Shown here: positions 6,971-15,175 of the stretch, piece by piece
How positions within the stretch are numbered: position 1 is the stretch's first letter
Layout of the letters: each line of letters opens with the position of its first letter
Assembly: GCA_036556325.1 (NCBI GenBank)
Contig: DATBJR010000085.1
Coordinates: 1-32,323, forward strand
Length of the DNA stretch: 32,323 nucleotides
Source of the DNA: DASSCW01 sp036556325
Lineage (GTDB): Bacteria; Chloroflexota; Limnocylindria; QHBO01
Direction of reading: 5' to 3'
The notes under the pieces: generated by a model
Seen by the model: only the letters and a program-made list of their open reading frames with translations
What the model was told of the DNA's origin: nothing
The model's database searches: none
Position numbers and translations under genes: made by a program

Positions 6971-8164
6971 TTGGCTGCCACGAAGGTCCTGGTCGTCGAC
7001 GACGACCTGAACATCCAGCGCGTCCTGGTCTTCACCCTCAAGCAGGAGGGCTTCGAGGTGATCGTCGCCTCGGATGGGCAGTCGGGTGTGGAGATGGCGC
7101 AATCCACGCAGCCTGACCTCATCCTGATGGACGCCGCCATGCCGAAGCTCGACGGGTACGCGGCCACCCAGCAGATCCGCGCCGGGGAGGCCGATGGACG
7201 GCGCGTGCCGATCATCATGCTCACCGCCGAGGCGGACGTGGGGGAGCGGGTCAAGGGCCTGCGGGCCGGGGCTGACGACGACATCGTGAAGCCGTTCGCG
7301 CCGGCCGAGCTGATGGCTCGCATCAAGGCGCAGCTGGCGCGCGGCGGCGGGTTCACGAGCTCGGCCAGGGGCACGGAGCCAGAGACCCTTGGCCAGGTTG
7401 CCGTCCTGTACGGCGCCAAGGGCGGAGTTGGCACCACGACCATCGCCATCAATGCCGCCATCGCCTTGAACCGCGAGTTCCGGCGGCGCACCGCGCTCGT
7501 CGACGCGAACCTCCAGTTCGGTGACCTGCGGGTGTTCCTGGACCTGGGCCTCGATACCGCCTCGATCGTGAACGCGGTCAGTGAACCGGATCTCGACCAG
7601 GAACTGCTGCGCAACCTGATCGTGCGCCATCACTCCGGCATCGACCTGCTGCTGGCGCCACCCTCCCCGGAGGCCGCCGACATCGTGATGGAGCGGCAGC
7701 GAACCGACCCGGCCACGCTCACCAACCTGCTCGGCCTCTTCCGCCGCATGTACGACTACACCTTGGTCGACATGGTGAAGACGATCGACGACTTCAATCT
7801 CCAGCTCTTCGACGAGGCCGATGTCATCTTCGTGATCATGACAGCCGACCTGAGCTGCCTGAAGAACGTGCGGTCCGTGCTGGAGACCATGGATCACCTC
7901 GGCTACGAGCGAAGCAAGGTTCAGCTCGTGCTCAACCGGTCCAACGCGTACACCGGCATCAACGTGAACAATGCCGAGTCGGCACTCGACCGCAAGATCG
8001 ATTACCAGGTGATCAACGAGTATCGCGGCGCCATCAGCGCCCTCAACTCCGGCGAGCCCTTCATGTCCTCCCGGCCCGATGGGCCTCTCGCGCGCTCCGT
8101 CTCGGACTTCGCCAAGAAGGTTGACGAGCAGCTCAGCGCCGAGATCGTGACCGCCCGCGCCTGA
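6971..8164 (+). CDS. Response-regulator receiver fused to TadZ/CpaE-like MinD ATPase
   Basis: This 397-aa protein has two domains. Residues 1-122 are a CheY-like receiver with the complete active site: acidic pair Asp11/Asp12, phospho-acceptor Asp54 (LILMDAAMP), Thr85 and Lys107 (VKPF). Residues about 140-390 are a ParA/MinD-type ATPase with the deviant Walker A loop GAKGGVGTTT and downstream LVDANLQFGDL and LVDMVKTIDD strands. This is the layout of TadZ/CpaE, which positions Flp/Tad pilus machinery at the cell pole. Many CpaE receivers have lost the phospho-acceptor; this one keeps it, so phosphorylation control is plausible. No tad, pil or histidine-kinase gene is in the window, so the partner is elsewhere. 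The TTG start has AGGGG (6959-6963) 7 nt upstream and begins right at the receiver. A strong TATAAT and a leader hairpin precede it. Confidence 0.88.
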   Translation: MAATKVLVVDDDLNIQRVLVFTLKQEGFEVIVASDGQSGVEMAQSTQPDLILMDAAMPKLDGYAATQQIRAGEADGRRVPIIMLTAEADVGERVKGLRAGADDDIVKPFAPAELMARIKAQLARGGGFTSSARGTEPETLGQVAVLYGAKGGVGTTTIAINAAIALNREFRRRTALVDANLQFGDLRVFLDLGLDTASIVNAVSEPDLDQELLRNLIVRHHSGIDLLLAPPSPEAADIVMERQRTDPATLTNLLGLFRRMYDYTLVDMVKTIDDFNLQLFDEADVIFVIMTADLSCLKNVRSVLETMDHLGYERSKVQLVLNRSNAYTGINVNNAESALDRKIDYQVINEYRGAISALNSGEPFMSSRPDGPLARSVSDFAKKVDEQLSAEIVTARA

Positions 8165-8171
8165 ACGCCCT

Positions 8172-8207
8172 CCAGCCCGGACCGATAACCGCTGCCTAAG
8201 GGGCTGG
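8172..8207 (+). terminator. Terminator-like hairpin after the receiver-CpaE gene
   Basis: CCAGCCC (8172-8178) pairs perfectly with GGGCTGG (8201-8207), starting 8 nt after the stop. The loop is long (22 nt) and no U-run follows, so an intrinsic terminator is possible but not proven. Confidence 0.35.
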
Positions 8208-8210
8208 TAA

Positions 8211-8268
8211 GCCTGCGCCGATAGCCTCCCGGCTGCCGGTCGCCGCTGGAGTTGGGAGGCGAGCAGGC
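8211..8268 (+). promoter_or_regulatory. Two-segment 13-bp inverted repeat upstream of comM
   Basis: GCCTGC (8211-8216) plus GCCTCCC (8224-8230) pair in nested order with GGGAGGC (8254-8260) plus GCAGGC (8263-8268). The 6-bp and 7-bp stems are separated by an asymmetric internal loop of 7 and 2 nt, with a 23-nt apical loop. The element ends 45 nt before the comM start. It may be a structured leader or part of a terminator cluster. I do not recognise it as a known riboswitch. Confidence 0.45.
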
Positions 8269-8313
8269 GGGCGGCCGGCACCCGCATCCCCTCCGCCTCC
8301 CCGTGGAGTGCCG

Positions 8314-9816
8314 ATGCTGGCGCAGACCCTCAGTGCATCCCTGCTGGGCGTGGACGGTGTCCCGGTCCGGGTGGAGGTGGACGTGGCCTTCGGCCTCCCG
8401 TCGCTGACGATCGTCGGGATGGCGGGCAGCCAGGTTCAGGAGGCCCGCGAGCGGGTGCGGTCCGCGTTGCGCAACAGCGGCTTCGAGCTGCCGGCCCGCC
8501 GCATCACGGTCAACCTCGCCCCGGCCGACCTGCCCAAGGACGGGACTGCCTACGACGTTGCCATTGCGGTCGGCATCCTGGCGGCGTCCGGCCAGCTGCC
8601 CGATGGCAGCCGGCTCGTCGAAGCCGCGCTCCTTGGCGAGCTGGCGCTGGACGGCAGCCTCCGGCCGGTCACGGGCATCATGTCGCTGGTCGCAGCCGCG
8701 CACGGTGCCGGCATCCGGGCCGTTGTGGTGCCCGCCGGCGATGAGACCGAGGCGACCTGCGTGGCCGGCATCGAGGTGCTGCCGGCAGCGCGGCTGGGGG
8801 ACGTGGTCGCGCACCTGGCCGGCGTCCGTCCCCTGCCGCCTGCTGAGCCGGTGGCGTCCTCGGCCTGGACGCCGCCGCTGGGCGTGCCGGACCTGGCCGA
8901 CGTGATTGGGCAGGCAACCGGCCGGCGTGCCGTGGAGATCGCCGTGGCCGGTCGCCACAACCTGGCCATCTCGGGGCCACCCGGCGTGGGCAAGACCCTG
9001 CTGGCGCGCTGCGCTGAAGGCCTGCTGCCGCCGCTCGAGGACAACGAGGCCAGCGAGGTGAGCCGCATCTACTCGGCCGCCGGTCTCCTCGACCGCCGCC
9101 GGCCGCTCATTCGGCAGCGGCCGTTTCGGGCGCCGCATCACACGGTCTCGACCCAGGCGCTGGTCGGAGGCGGGCCACGCGTGCGTCCCGGCGAGGCGTC
9201 GCTGGCCCATCGCGGCGTGCTCTTCCTGGACGAAGCACTCCACTTCCGAGTCGATGCGCTCGATGCGCTGCGCCAGCCACTCGAGGCGGGGAGCGTGACG
9301 ATCGCCCGGGTCGAGGGCGTGTTGGCCATGCCAGCGCGCTTCAGCCTGCTGATCGCCTTCAACCCCTGCCCGTGTGGGTGGCTGGGCTCCACCTCTCGAC
9401 GCTGCCAGTGCGACGACGGGCAGGCACGGCGCTACGCGGGCCGGCTGTCCGGGCCGCTTCGCGATCGGCTCGACCTGTGGGTCACCGCGGAAGAGCCCCG
9501 CCATGCCAGCCTCGACGGCACAGAGCCCAGCAGCGTCGTGGCCGCGCGAGTCCGCGCGGCCTGGGAGCGGCAGCTGGCGCGTCAGGGCCTTGCCAACGCC
9601 GAGCTCGCCACGGGCCCAAACGGCATGGCGGTACAGCTGCCGCCGCTGCTCGAGACACTGCTCCGGCGACGTGGCACGAAGTTCCACCTGTCCCCGCGAC
9701 GCCTGCAACGCGTGGCGGCGGTGGCGCGCACCATCGCCGACCTGGCAGGTGATGAAGCCATGCGTGCCGATCACATCGATGAGGCCCTCCATTATCGGCC
9801 CGAGGCGGCGGCGTGA
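8314..9816 (+). CDS. comM: ComM/YifB-family Mg-chelatase-like AAA+ ATPase
   Basis: This 500-aa protein is a full-length YifB/ComM. The N-terminal ChlI-type domain (1-170) starts MLAQTLSASLLGVDG and contains TVNLAPADLPKDGTAYDVAIA. The Mg-chelatase AAA+ core (about 190-395) has DVIGQATGRRAVEIA, Walker A GPPGVGKT (Lys227), RPFRAPHHTVS and the Walker B region VLFLDEALHF. A cysteine cluster NPCPCGWLGSTSRRCQC follows, then a C-terminal helical domain (to 500). The Walker B tail is usually LDELPEF; here it is LDEALHF, a mild variant with the catalytic Asp-Glu kept. ComM is a hexameric helicase that promotes branch migration during natural transformation. The ATG at 8314 has GGAG 5 nt upstream; a GTG at 8308 is the alternative. 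The stop overlaps dprA by 4 nt (GTGA), so the two are coupled. Confidence 0.93.
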   Translation: MLAQTLSASLLGVDGVPVRVEVDVAFGLPSLTIVGMAGSQVQEARERVRSALRNSGFELPARRITVNLAPADLPKDGTAYDVAIAVGILAASGQLPDGSRLVEAALLGELALDGSLRPVTGIMSLVAAAHGAGIRAVVVPAGDETEATCVAGIEVLPAARLGDVVAHLAGVRPLPPAEPVASSAWTPPLGVPDLADVIGQATGRRAVEIAVAGRHNLAISGPPGVGKTLLARCAEGLLPPLEDNEASEVSRIYSAAGLLDRRRPLIRQRPFRAPHHTVSTQALVGGGPRVRPGEASLAHRGVLFLDEALHFRVDALDALRQPLEAGSVTIARVEGVLAMPARFSLLIAFNPCPCGWLGSTSRRCQCDDGQARRYAGRLSGPLRDRLDLWVTAEEPRHASLDGTEPSSVVAARVRAAWERQLARQGLANAELATGPNGMAVQLPPLLETLLRRRGTKFHLSPRRLQRVAAVARTIADLAGDEAMRADHIDEALHYRPEAAA

Positions 9817-11036
9817 TCGGCGTCGGCGCCGGCGTTGGCGATGGTTCCGCGGCTGGCGCCCCAGCGGCTGTGGACGACCACTTCGGCTGGCGAGACCTGG
9901 ACCTGGGAGGGCTGGATCCGGAGGACGAGCGTCCGTTCTGGATTGCGCTGTCGCTGGTCCCCGGCCTTGGCCCCGTGAGCTTCGCTCGTATCCTCCGCCG
10001 CCACGGCTCCGCCCGCGCGGCCTGGATGTCCCGATCGCTGCTCGATGGTCTGCCGCGGCTCGCGCCCGACGCGCCACTCGCTCTTCGGCGTCTTCGGCAG
10101 CGCGGTGCCGCGACCATCGCGCGGCGCGTCGGATCCGATCTTGCCCGCGTCCGGGGCCAGGCGCTCACCGCCCTGGACGCTGCCTATCCGCCAGCCCTGG
10201 CCATGGCCGACCCGCGGCCACCGGTCCTCTATGCGGCGGGCGACCTGACAGCGTTCAGCCCGCCGGCAGTGGCCATCGTCGGCACGCGGCGAGCCACCGG
10301 CTACGGCCGCTCGGTGGCGCAGGAGCTGGCCGACGAGCTCGCCCGTGCCGGGGTGACGGTGGTCAGCGGCCTCGCCATCGGGATCGATGGCGAGGCACAC
10401 GGCGCAGCCGTCGCCGCCGGTGGCCGGAGTGTCGGCGTCCTGCCGTCGCCGCTCGACCGGATCTACCCGCCGCGACACCGCGAGCTGGCCGAACGGATGG
10501 TCGCCGCCGGCGGGGCGCTGCTGAGCGAGGTGGCGCCGGGCAACGTCATCGGCCGGCCGGACTTCGCACGCCGCAACCGCATCATCGCCGGGCTTGCCCA
10601 GGCGGTCGTCGTGGTCGAGGCTCCGGATCGCTCCGGCGCCCTGCTGACGGCGGCCGCGGCGGTGCAGCTGGAGCGCGAGCTGTTTGCGGTGCCCGGACCC
10701 ATCGACTCACTGGCTTCGCGCGGCTGCAACCGGCTCATCGCGGACCAGCTCGCCGCCGTGGTGATGTCATCCGCCGGTTTGCTGACGAGCATCGGCCTGG
10801 CGTCACGACGGCTGCCGCTCAGCGTCGCGACGCTCTCCGATCCGGAGGCGAGGGTGCTATATCGCCTGCTCGAGAAGCCGCGCTCGGTCGAGGAGCTGCT
10901 GCCCGTGACCGGCATGCCAACCTCGTCCCTGGCGAGCGCGCTGACGCTGCTGGAGGCACGCGGCCTGGTCACCGCCTACGGCGGCGCCACGTTCCATCCG
11001 ACGCTGGCCGCGCGACGGATCGGGCAGGGGACGTGA
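9813..11036 (+). CDS. dprA: DNA-processing protein DprA (Smf)
   Basis: This 407-aa protein has an N-terminal helical region (PFWIALSLVPGLGPVSFARILRR, a SAM/HhH-like segment, about 45-110). The Rossmann-fold DprA core (about 125-325) carries VAIVGTRRATGYG, VVSGLAIGIDGEAH, the IYPPRHREL loop, FARRNRIIAGLA and GALLTAA...FAVPG. A C-terminal winged helix (about 340-400, LYRLLEKPRSVEELL) completes it. DprA binds incoming single-stranded DNA and loads RecA during transformation. The first 40 residues are Gly/Ala-rich and weakly conserved; the GTG is chosen because it overlaps the comM stop (GTGA). Together with comM, this suggests competence or at least recombinational DNA handling. No DNA-uptake genes are visible here. 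Confidence 0.95.
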   Translation: MIGVGAGVGDGSAAGAPAAVDDHFGWRDLDLGGLDPEDERPFWIALSLVPGLGPVSFARILRRHGSARAAWMSRSLLDGLPRLAPDAPLALRRLRQRGAATIARRVGSDLARVRGQALTALDAAYPPALAMADPRPPVLYAAGDLTAFSPPAVAIVGTRRATGYGRSVAQELADELARAGVTVVSGLAIGIDGEAHGAAVAAGGRSVGVLPSPLDRIYPPRHRELAERMVAAGGALLSEVAPGNVIGRPDFARRNRIIAGLAQAVVVVEAPDRSGALLTAAAAVQLERELFAVPGPIDSLASRGCNRLIADQLAAVVMSSAGLLTSIGLASRRLPLSVATLSDPEARVLYRLLEKPRSVEELLPVTGMPTSSLASALTLLEARGLVTAYGGATFHPTLAARRIGQGT

Positions 11037-11058
11037 GCAGCGATGCGCGGGTCATGCC

Positions 11059-11064
11059 TATACT
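11059..11064 (+). promoter_or_regulatory. -10-like TATACT upstream of the CAP-domain gene
   Basis: TATACT differs from TATAAT at one position and lies 23 nt after the dprA stop. An mRNA starting near 11071 would have a leader of 32 nt to the GTG at 11103 or 62 nt to the TTG at 11133. AGGAG at 11117-11121 supports the latter. Confidence 0.5.
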
Positions 11065-11132
11065 GCCCGCGCCGTACGGCAACTGCCTGTCGTGCCCGAC
11101 GGGTGAATACCGCCGCAGGAGTCCACGGTCTA

Positions 11133-12791
11133 TTGCGTTCGAGCCATTCCCTTCGCGCCGCTGTGCGCGCCACCCTGCCGAGCCTCGTCGCTCTCCCTCG
11201 CAAGCATCGGGCCATCACGCGCCTGGCGCTCGCGGGGCTCGCCCTCTCCGTCGCATTGGGCATCTCGCTCCAGGACGCCGCCGCCGGGAACCTGCAGCCC
11301 CGGCCGGGCTCGGTCTCGATCCTCCCCCAGAGCGTCGGGGTCGGCATCCTGACCATCGATCCCGTCACCGTGAGCTTCCCGCAACCGATGAACACCGCGT
11401 CAGTCGAAGCGGCCATGAGCCTGGAACCGACAGCCGCCGTCGTTGCGACCTGGGACCCATCCCGCACCACCATGACGCTGGCCCCACGGACGCGGTGGCA
11501 GACCGACCAGCGCTACGTGCTGAGCCTCCCCGGTTCGGTGGGGACCGCGACCGGCCGACCGCTGTCCGGCGCCCGACAGCTGACATTCACCACCCAGACC
11601 GCGCCCGTCGTGTCCGACTTCCGGGTTCACCTGGTCGAGCCGGCAACGGCCGATGCCCGGCAGGCCACCGGCGAGCTGACGCGGAACATTCCCTTCGGCG
11701 ACCAGTCGACGCTCCTCGGCGACACGCCGTTCATCGATGCGCCGGAAGACACGGCGGCCGATGCGAGCGCGAACACCGGCATCCACATCGGCTTCAGCGC
11801 TCCCATGGATCGGGCCGATGTCGAAGCCCGGTTCCACATCCAGCCGCGGGTGCGCGGCTCGTTCGCCTGGGACGGGGACGGGGTGACCTTTACTCCGACC
11901 GATCGCCTGCGGCCGGGGAAGCGCTATGCCGTGAGCGTGGTCGGCGCGCACGACCAGCAGGGCAACCGCCTGGGAGGCGACGTTGGCTTCTCGTTCACGA
12001 CCCACTCCGACGCCGAGCTCGTTCGCCTGACCCCGGCCCGGCATGCCACCAACGTCGTGGCGCGTCAGATCGTGATTCGCTTCAGCGAGCCGATGAACGT
12101 TGGCAAGACGCGCCACGCGCTGCGGGTCCGCGACCTGAGCAGCGGCCGGCGGGTGGCCGGCTCATTCGCCTGGAACGAGCGCCACACCCGCCTCGAGTAC
12201 CACTTCCGCAAGGCCCTGGCGCGGGGCCACACCATCGAGGTGATCCTGCGCCGCGGCGCACGCGACGTCGACGGCAACCGCCTCAGCGTCAGCTGGCGAT
12301 TCCGGACCAAGGCCGCGCATGCGGCTCCTGGTCCGGCTGCCAGGCAGGCGCCGGCGCCGGTTCGCAGCGGGCCCAATGCCCCGGCCGACACGCTGAGCTA
12401 TGCCCTGTGGCTGATCAACCAGTCACGGGCGCACTACGGATTCGGTCCGCTGCATCTCGATGCGGCGGTCACCAGGGTCGCCGCTGCGCATGCCTGGGAC
12501 CAGATCAACTACAACTACTTCAGCCACACCGGCCGCGACGGATCGCAGGTCTCCGATCGGCTGCGCGCCGCCGGGATCGGCTTCTCCTGGTCCGGCGAGA
12601 ACATGTGCTACTACAACGGCATGGGCCTGCGCTCGATGCTCGACTGGTGCCACGGGACGTTCATGTCGGAGCCGTACCCTGGCTACGCGAACCACATCGG
12701 CAACATCCTCAGTTCGCACTTCCGGCGAGTTGGCATCGGCATCGCGCAGCGTGGCGGCAAGGTCATCATCGTCTGGGACTTCGCCGACTAG
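11133..12791 (+). CDS. Secreted Big_5-repeat protein with C-terminal CAP/SCP domain
   Basis: A protein of about 552 aa. A basic N-terminus and a hydrophobic signal/anchor (ITRLALAGLALSVALGISL, then Ala-rich) lead into three bacterial Ig-like Big_5 domains. Each follows the pattern 'VSFPQPMN / IGFSAPMD / IRFSEPMN ... Y.l.v ... FTT'. A Pro/Ala linker and a CAP (SCP/PR-1, YkwD-like) domain of about 130 aa follow. The CAP domain keeps AHAWDQ, the YFSHTGRDG motif, GENMCYY and HIGNILSSHFRRVGIGIA. CAP proteins are secreted and often act on or near the cell wall, with no single established reaction. The gene sits between dprA and topA, which are neighbours in many bacteria, and has its own TATACT box. 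Start choice: TTG 11133 with AGGAG 11 nt upstream; GTG 11103 would add 10 residues but lacks a Shine-Dalgarno. Confidence 0.87.
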   Translation: MRSSHSLRAAVRATLPSLVALPRKHRAITRLALAGLALSVALGISLQDAAAGNLQPRPGSVSILPQSVGVGILTIDPVTVSFPQPMNTASVEAAMSLEPTAAVVATWDPSRTTMTLAPRTRWQTDQRYVLSLPGSVGTATGRPLSGARQLTFTTQTAPVVSDFRVHLVEPATADARQATGELTRNIPFGDQSTLLGDTPFIDAPEDTAADASANTGIHIGFSAPMDRADVEARFHIQPRVRGSFAWDGDGVTFTPTDRLRPGKRYAVSVVGAHDQQGNRLGGDVGFSFTTHSDAELVRLTPARHATNVVARQIVIRFSEPMNVGKTRHALRVRDLSSGRRVAGSFAWNERHTRLEYHFRKALARGHTIEVILRRGARDVDGNRLSVSWRFRTKAAHAAPGPAARQAPAPVRSGPNAPADTLSYALWLINQSRAHYGFGPLHLDAAVTRVAAAHAWDQINYNYFSHTGRDGSQVSDRLRAAGIGFSWSGENMCYYNGMGLRSMLDWCHGTFMSEPYPGYANHIGNILSSHFRRVGIGIAQRGGKVIIVWDFAD

Positions 12792-12840
12792 CGGAGACCG
12801 CGTCGTGGTCACCGACCGCTCCCGCCGCCGCGTCCGCCCA

Positions 12841-12870
12841 CCGGGCCGACGGGCCTCGGCCGGAGCCCGG
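12841..12870 (+). other. GC-rich hairpin between the CAP gene and topA
   Basis: CCGGGC (12841-12846) can pair with GCCCGG (12865-12870), and inside it GGCCGA (12844-12849) can pair with TCGGCC (12856-12861). The two foldings compete. No T-run follows. It lies in the 113-nt gap just before the topA promoter-like box, so it may be a weak terminator. Confidence 0.3.
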
Positions 12871-12889
12871 CCACGCTCAGACCCGGTGC

Positions 12890-12895
12890 TACACT
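12890..12895 (+). promoter_or_regulatory. Extended -10 TGcTACACT, near-leaderless promoter of topA
   Basis: TACACT preceded by TG one base upstream makes an extended -10 element. It ends 9 nt before the topA ATG, leaving at most a 2-3 nt leader. There is no Shine-Dalgarno between box and start. Confidence 0.55.
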
Positions 12896-12904
12896 CCCTG
12901 ACCG

Positions 12905-15175
12905 ATGCCTCCGAGGAAGCGTTCAGCGGGCGACCTGGTGATCGTCGAATCGCCCGCCAAGGCCAAGACCATCGAGCGGTACCTGGGTCCCGGTTACACC
13001 GTGCTGGCCTCGTATGGCCATGTCCGCGACCTGCCCCAGAAGAGCCTGGGCGTCGACGTCGAGCATGACTTCGCCCCGCGCTACGAGCCGCTGAAGGACC
13101 GTCGCAAGGAGCTCGACAAGCTGGCCGCCGAGGCGCGCCGAGCCGACCAGGTGTGGTTGGCGACAGACCTGGATCGCGAGGGTGAATCGATCGCCTGGCA
13201 CATCGCCGAGTACGCCAAGCTGCCGGCTGACCGGCTCCGACGGGTGACATTCAGCGAAATCACCAAGGGCGCGATCGACGAGGCGTTTGCCAACCCGCGC
13301 AGCATCAACCTGGATCTCGTCAACGCCCAGCAGGCGCGCCGCGTCATCGATCGGCTGGTCGGCTACAAGCTCAGTCCGCTGGTGAGCAGCAAGATCCGGC
13401 GGGGCCTGTCGGCTGGCCGCGTGCAGAGCGTCGCGGTGCGGCTGGTCGTCGACCGCGAGCGCGAGATCGAGCGGTTCGTGGCGGAGGAGTACTGGACGCT
13501 GACTGCCCAGCTGCGGCGCCCGGACGCCGAGGCCAGCTTCGCCGCCGAGCTGACCCGGATCGATGGTGAGAAGGCCCGCATCGGCTCTGAGGCGGAGGCC
13601 CGCGAGCACGAGGCCGCCCTGCGGCAGGCGAGCTACCACGTCGCCAAGGTGACGCGCACCCAGCAGAAGAAGAGCGCGCCGCCGCCGTTCACCACCAGCA
13701 CGCTGCAGCAGGAGGCATCCCGCAAGCTCGGCTTCGGAGCGCGGCGCACGATGAGCGTGGCGCAGTCGCTGTACGAGGGCATTGCCCTGCCCGAGGGCCA
13801 GGTCGGCCTGATCACCTACATGCGCACGGACTCCGTCGCCATGGCGTCCGGGGCGGTGGCGGAGTCCCGCGACGTGGTGCGCGGCCGCTACGGCGCCGAG
13901 TTCGTGCCCGACAAGCCGAACGCCTACCGGACCCGGACGCGCGGCGCCCAGGAGGCGCACGAGGCCATCCGGCCGTCGAGCTTCGCGCGCACGCCCGAGT
14001 CGCTGATGGCGTACCTCAAGCCGGACGAGCTGCGGCTGTACGACCTGATCTGGAAGCGGGCCCTGGCGTCGCAGATGGCCCCGGCTCGGTTCGACCAGGT
14101 CGGGGTCGACGTCAGCGCCGGCCGCTACACGCTGCACGCCGGGGCCCGAAAGCGCATCTTCGACGGCTACCAGGCGCTGTACGTCGAAGGGCGCGACGAC
14201 GAGGAGGACGAGCGCCTGACCATCCTGCCCGACCTGGCCGACGGCGAGCCCCTCGACCTGCTGGGCGTGTCGAGCGAGCAGCATTTCACCCAGCCGCCGC
14301 CCCGCTTCACGGAGGCGACGCTGATTCGAGCGCTGGAGGAGCGAGGGATTGGGCGGCCATCGACCTACGCGCCCACGATCGAGACCATCCGCCAGCGCGG
14401 GTACGTCGCCATCAAGGACCGGCGCCTCTTCCCGGAGGAGTCGGCGTTCCGCGTGACTGACCTGCTGGTCGAGCACTTTCCGGAAATCGTCGACCTCGAC
14501 TTCACCGCTCGCATGGAGGACCAGCTGGACGACGTGGCCCGCGGGGAGCACGAGTGGGTGCCCATGGTCCGCGAGTTCTGGGTGCCCTTCAGCGCGAAGG
14601 TGATCGAGGGCAAGGAGAAGATCGCCAAGCAGGTGGAGGTCACCCAGATCCCCTGTCCGCTGACCGGCGACAAAGGCGACATGCTGGTCAAGCGCTTCGG
14701 GCGCAACGGCTGGTTTCTGGGGTGCCAGGGCTACCCCGAATGCAAGTACACCCAGCCGCTTCCCGGCGAGGAGCCGGAGGAGACCCCTGAGCTGCCCGGC
14801 GTCGGCGAGGTCTGCCCGCTGTGCAACCAGGGCCATCTCGTCGCGAAGCGGGGCCGATTCGGCCCGTTCGTCGGCTGCGACCGCTACCCGGAGTGCAAAT
14901 ACATCAAGAAGAACGCGCCGCCGCCCAGTGAGCAGTTCGGCATCTGCCCGCAGTGCGGGCTGGGCACGGTCGTCACGAAGCGCGCGCGGCGTGGCCGCCG
15001 GCCGTTCTGGGGCTGCGACCGCTATCCCGATTGCGAATACGCGACCTGGACCCGACCGGCTTCCGGTGAGGCGCCGGCAACCGGCGGCGCTTCCGCAGCT
15101 GCCCCCGGAGCCGATGGCGCCGGTAATCCGGATCTCGAGGAGGCTGTAGCCAGCGCCGGCGGGGCGCGTGGCTGA
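12905..15175 (+). CDS. topA: DNA topoisomerase I (type IA)
   Basis: This is a 756-aa type IA topoisomerase, which relaxes negative supercoils. The TOPRIM domain has LVIVESPAKAKTIERYLG with catalytic Glu15, and the metal motif DLDRE at Asp88, Asp90 and Glu92. The gate domains contain the nucleophile Tyr305 in GLITYMRTDS, and the HEAIRPSS and GIGRPSTYAPTIETI motifs. Three C-terminal zinc-ribbon-like domains follow (about 580-720), each ending C-x-GYPEC or C-DRYP(E/D)C. The first ribbon has CPLT where CxxC is expected, so it has lost one zinc ligand; the second and third keep all four Cys. An Ala/Gly-rich tail closes the protein. Length is close to the E. coli/Bacillus range. The ATG is set by the -10-like box 9 nt upstream. 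The last 8 nt overlap the xerC/D start. Confidence 0.97.
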   Translation: MPPRKRSAGDLVIVESPAKAKTIERYLGPGYTVLASYGHVRDLPQKSLGVDVEHDFAPRYEPLKDRRKELDKLAAEARRADQVWLATDLDREGESIAWHIAEYAKLPADRLRRVTFSEITKGAIDEAFANPRSINLDLVNAQQARRVIDRLVGYKLSPLVSSKIRRGLSAGRVQSVAVRLVVDREREIERFVAEEYWTLTAQLRRPDAEASFAAELTRIDGEKARIGSEAEAREHEAALRQASYHVAKVTRTQQKKSAPPPFTTSTLQQEASRKLGFGARRTMSVAQSLYEGIALPEGQVGLITYMRTDSVAMASGAVAESRDVVRGRYGAEFVPDKPNAYRTRTRGAQEAHEAIRPSSFARTPESLMAYLKPDELRLYDLIWKRALASQMAPARFDQVGVDVSAGRYTLHAGARKRIFDGYQALYVEGRDDEEDERLTILPDLADGEPLDLLGVSSEQHFTQPPPRFTEATLIRALEERGIGRPSTYAPTIETIRQRGYVAIKDRRLFPEESAFRVTDLLVEHFPEIVDLDFTARMEDQLDDVARGEHEWVPMVREFWVPFSAKVIEGKEKIAKQVEVTQIPCPLTGDKGDMLVKRFGRNGWFLGCQGYPECKYTQPLPGEEPEETPELPGVGEVCPLCNQGHLVAKRGRFGPFVGCDRYPECKYIKKNAPPPSEQFGICPQCGLGTVVTKRARRGRRPFWGCDRYPDCEYATWTRPASGEAPATGGASAAAPGADGAGNPDLEEAVASAGGARG

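Noticed and set aside
9374..12901. Very long + strand open frame (over 1,100 codons) across comM, dprA and the CAP gene.
   Set aside because: It is out of frame with three clear genes, its translation is Arg/Pro-rich low-complexity, and it has no recognisable domain.
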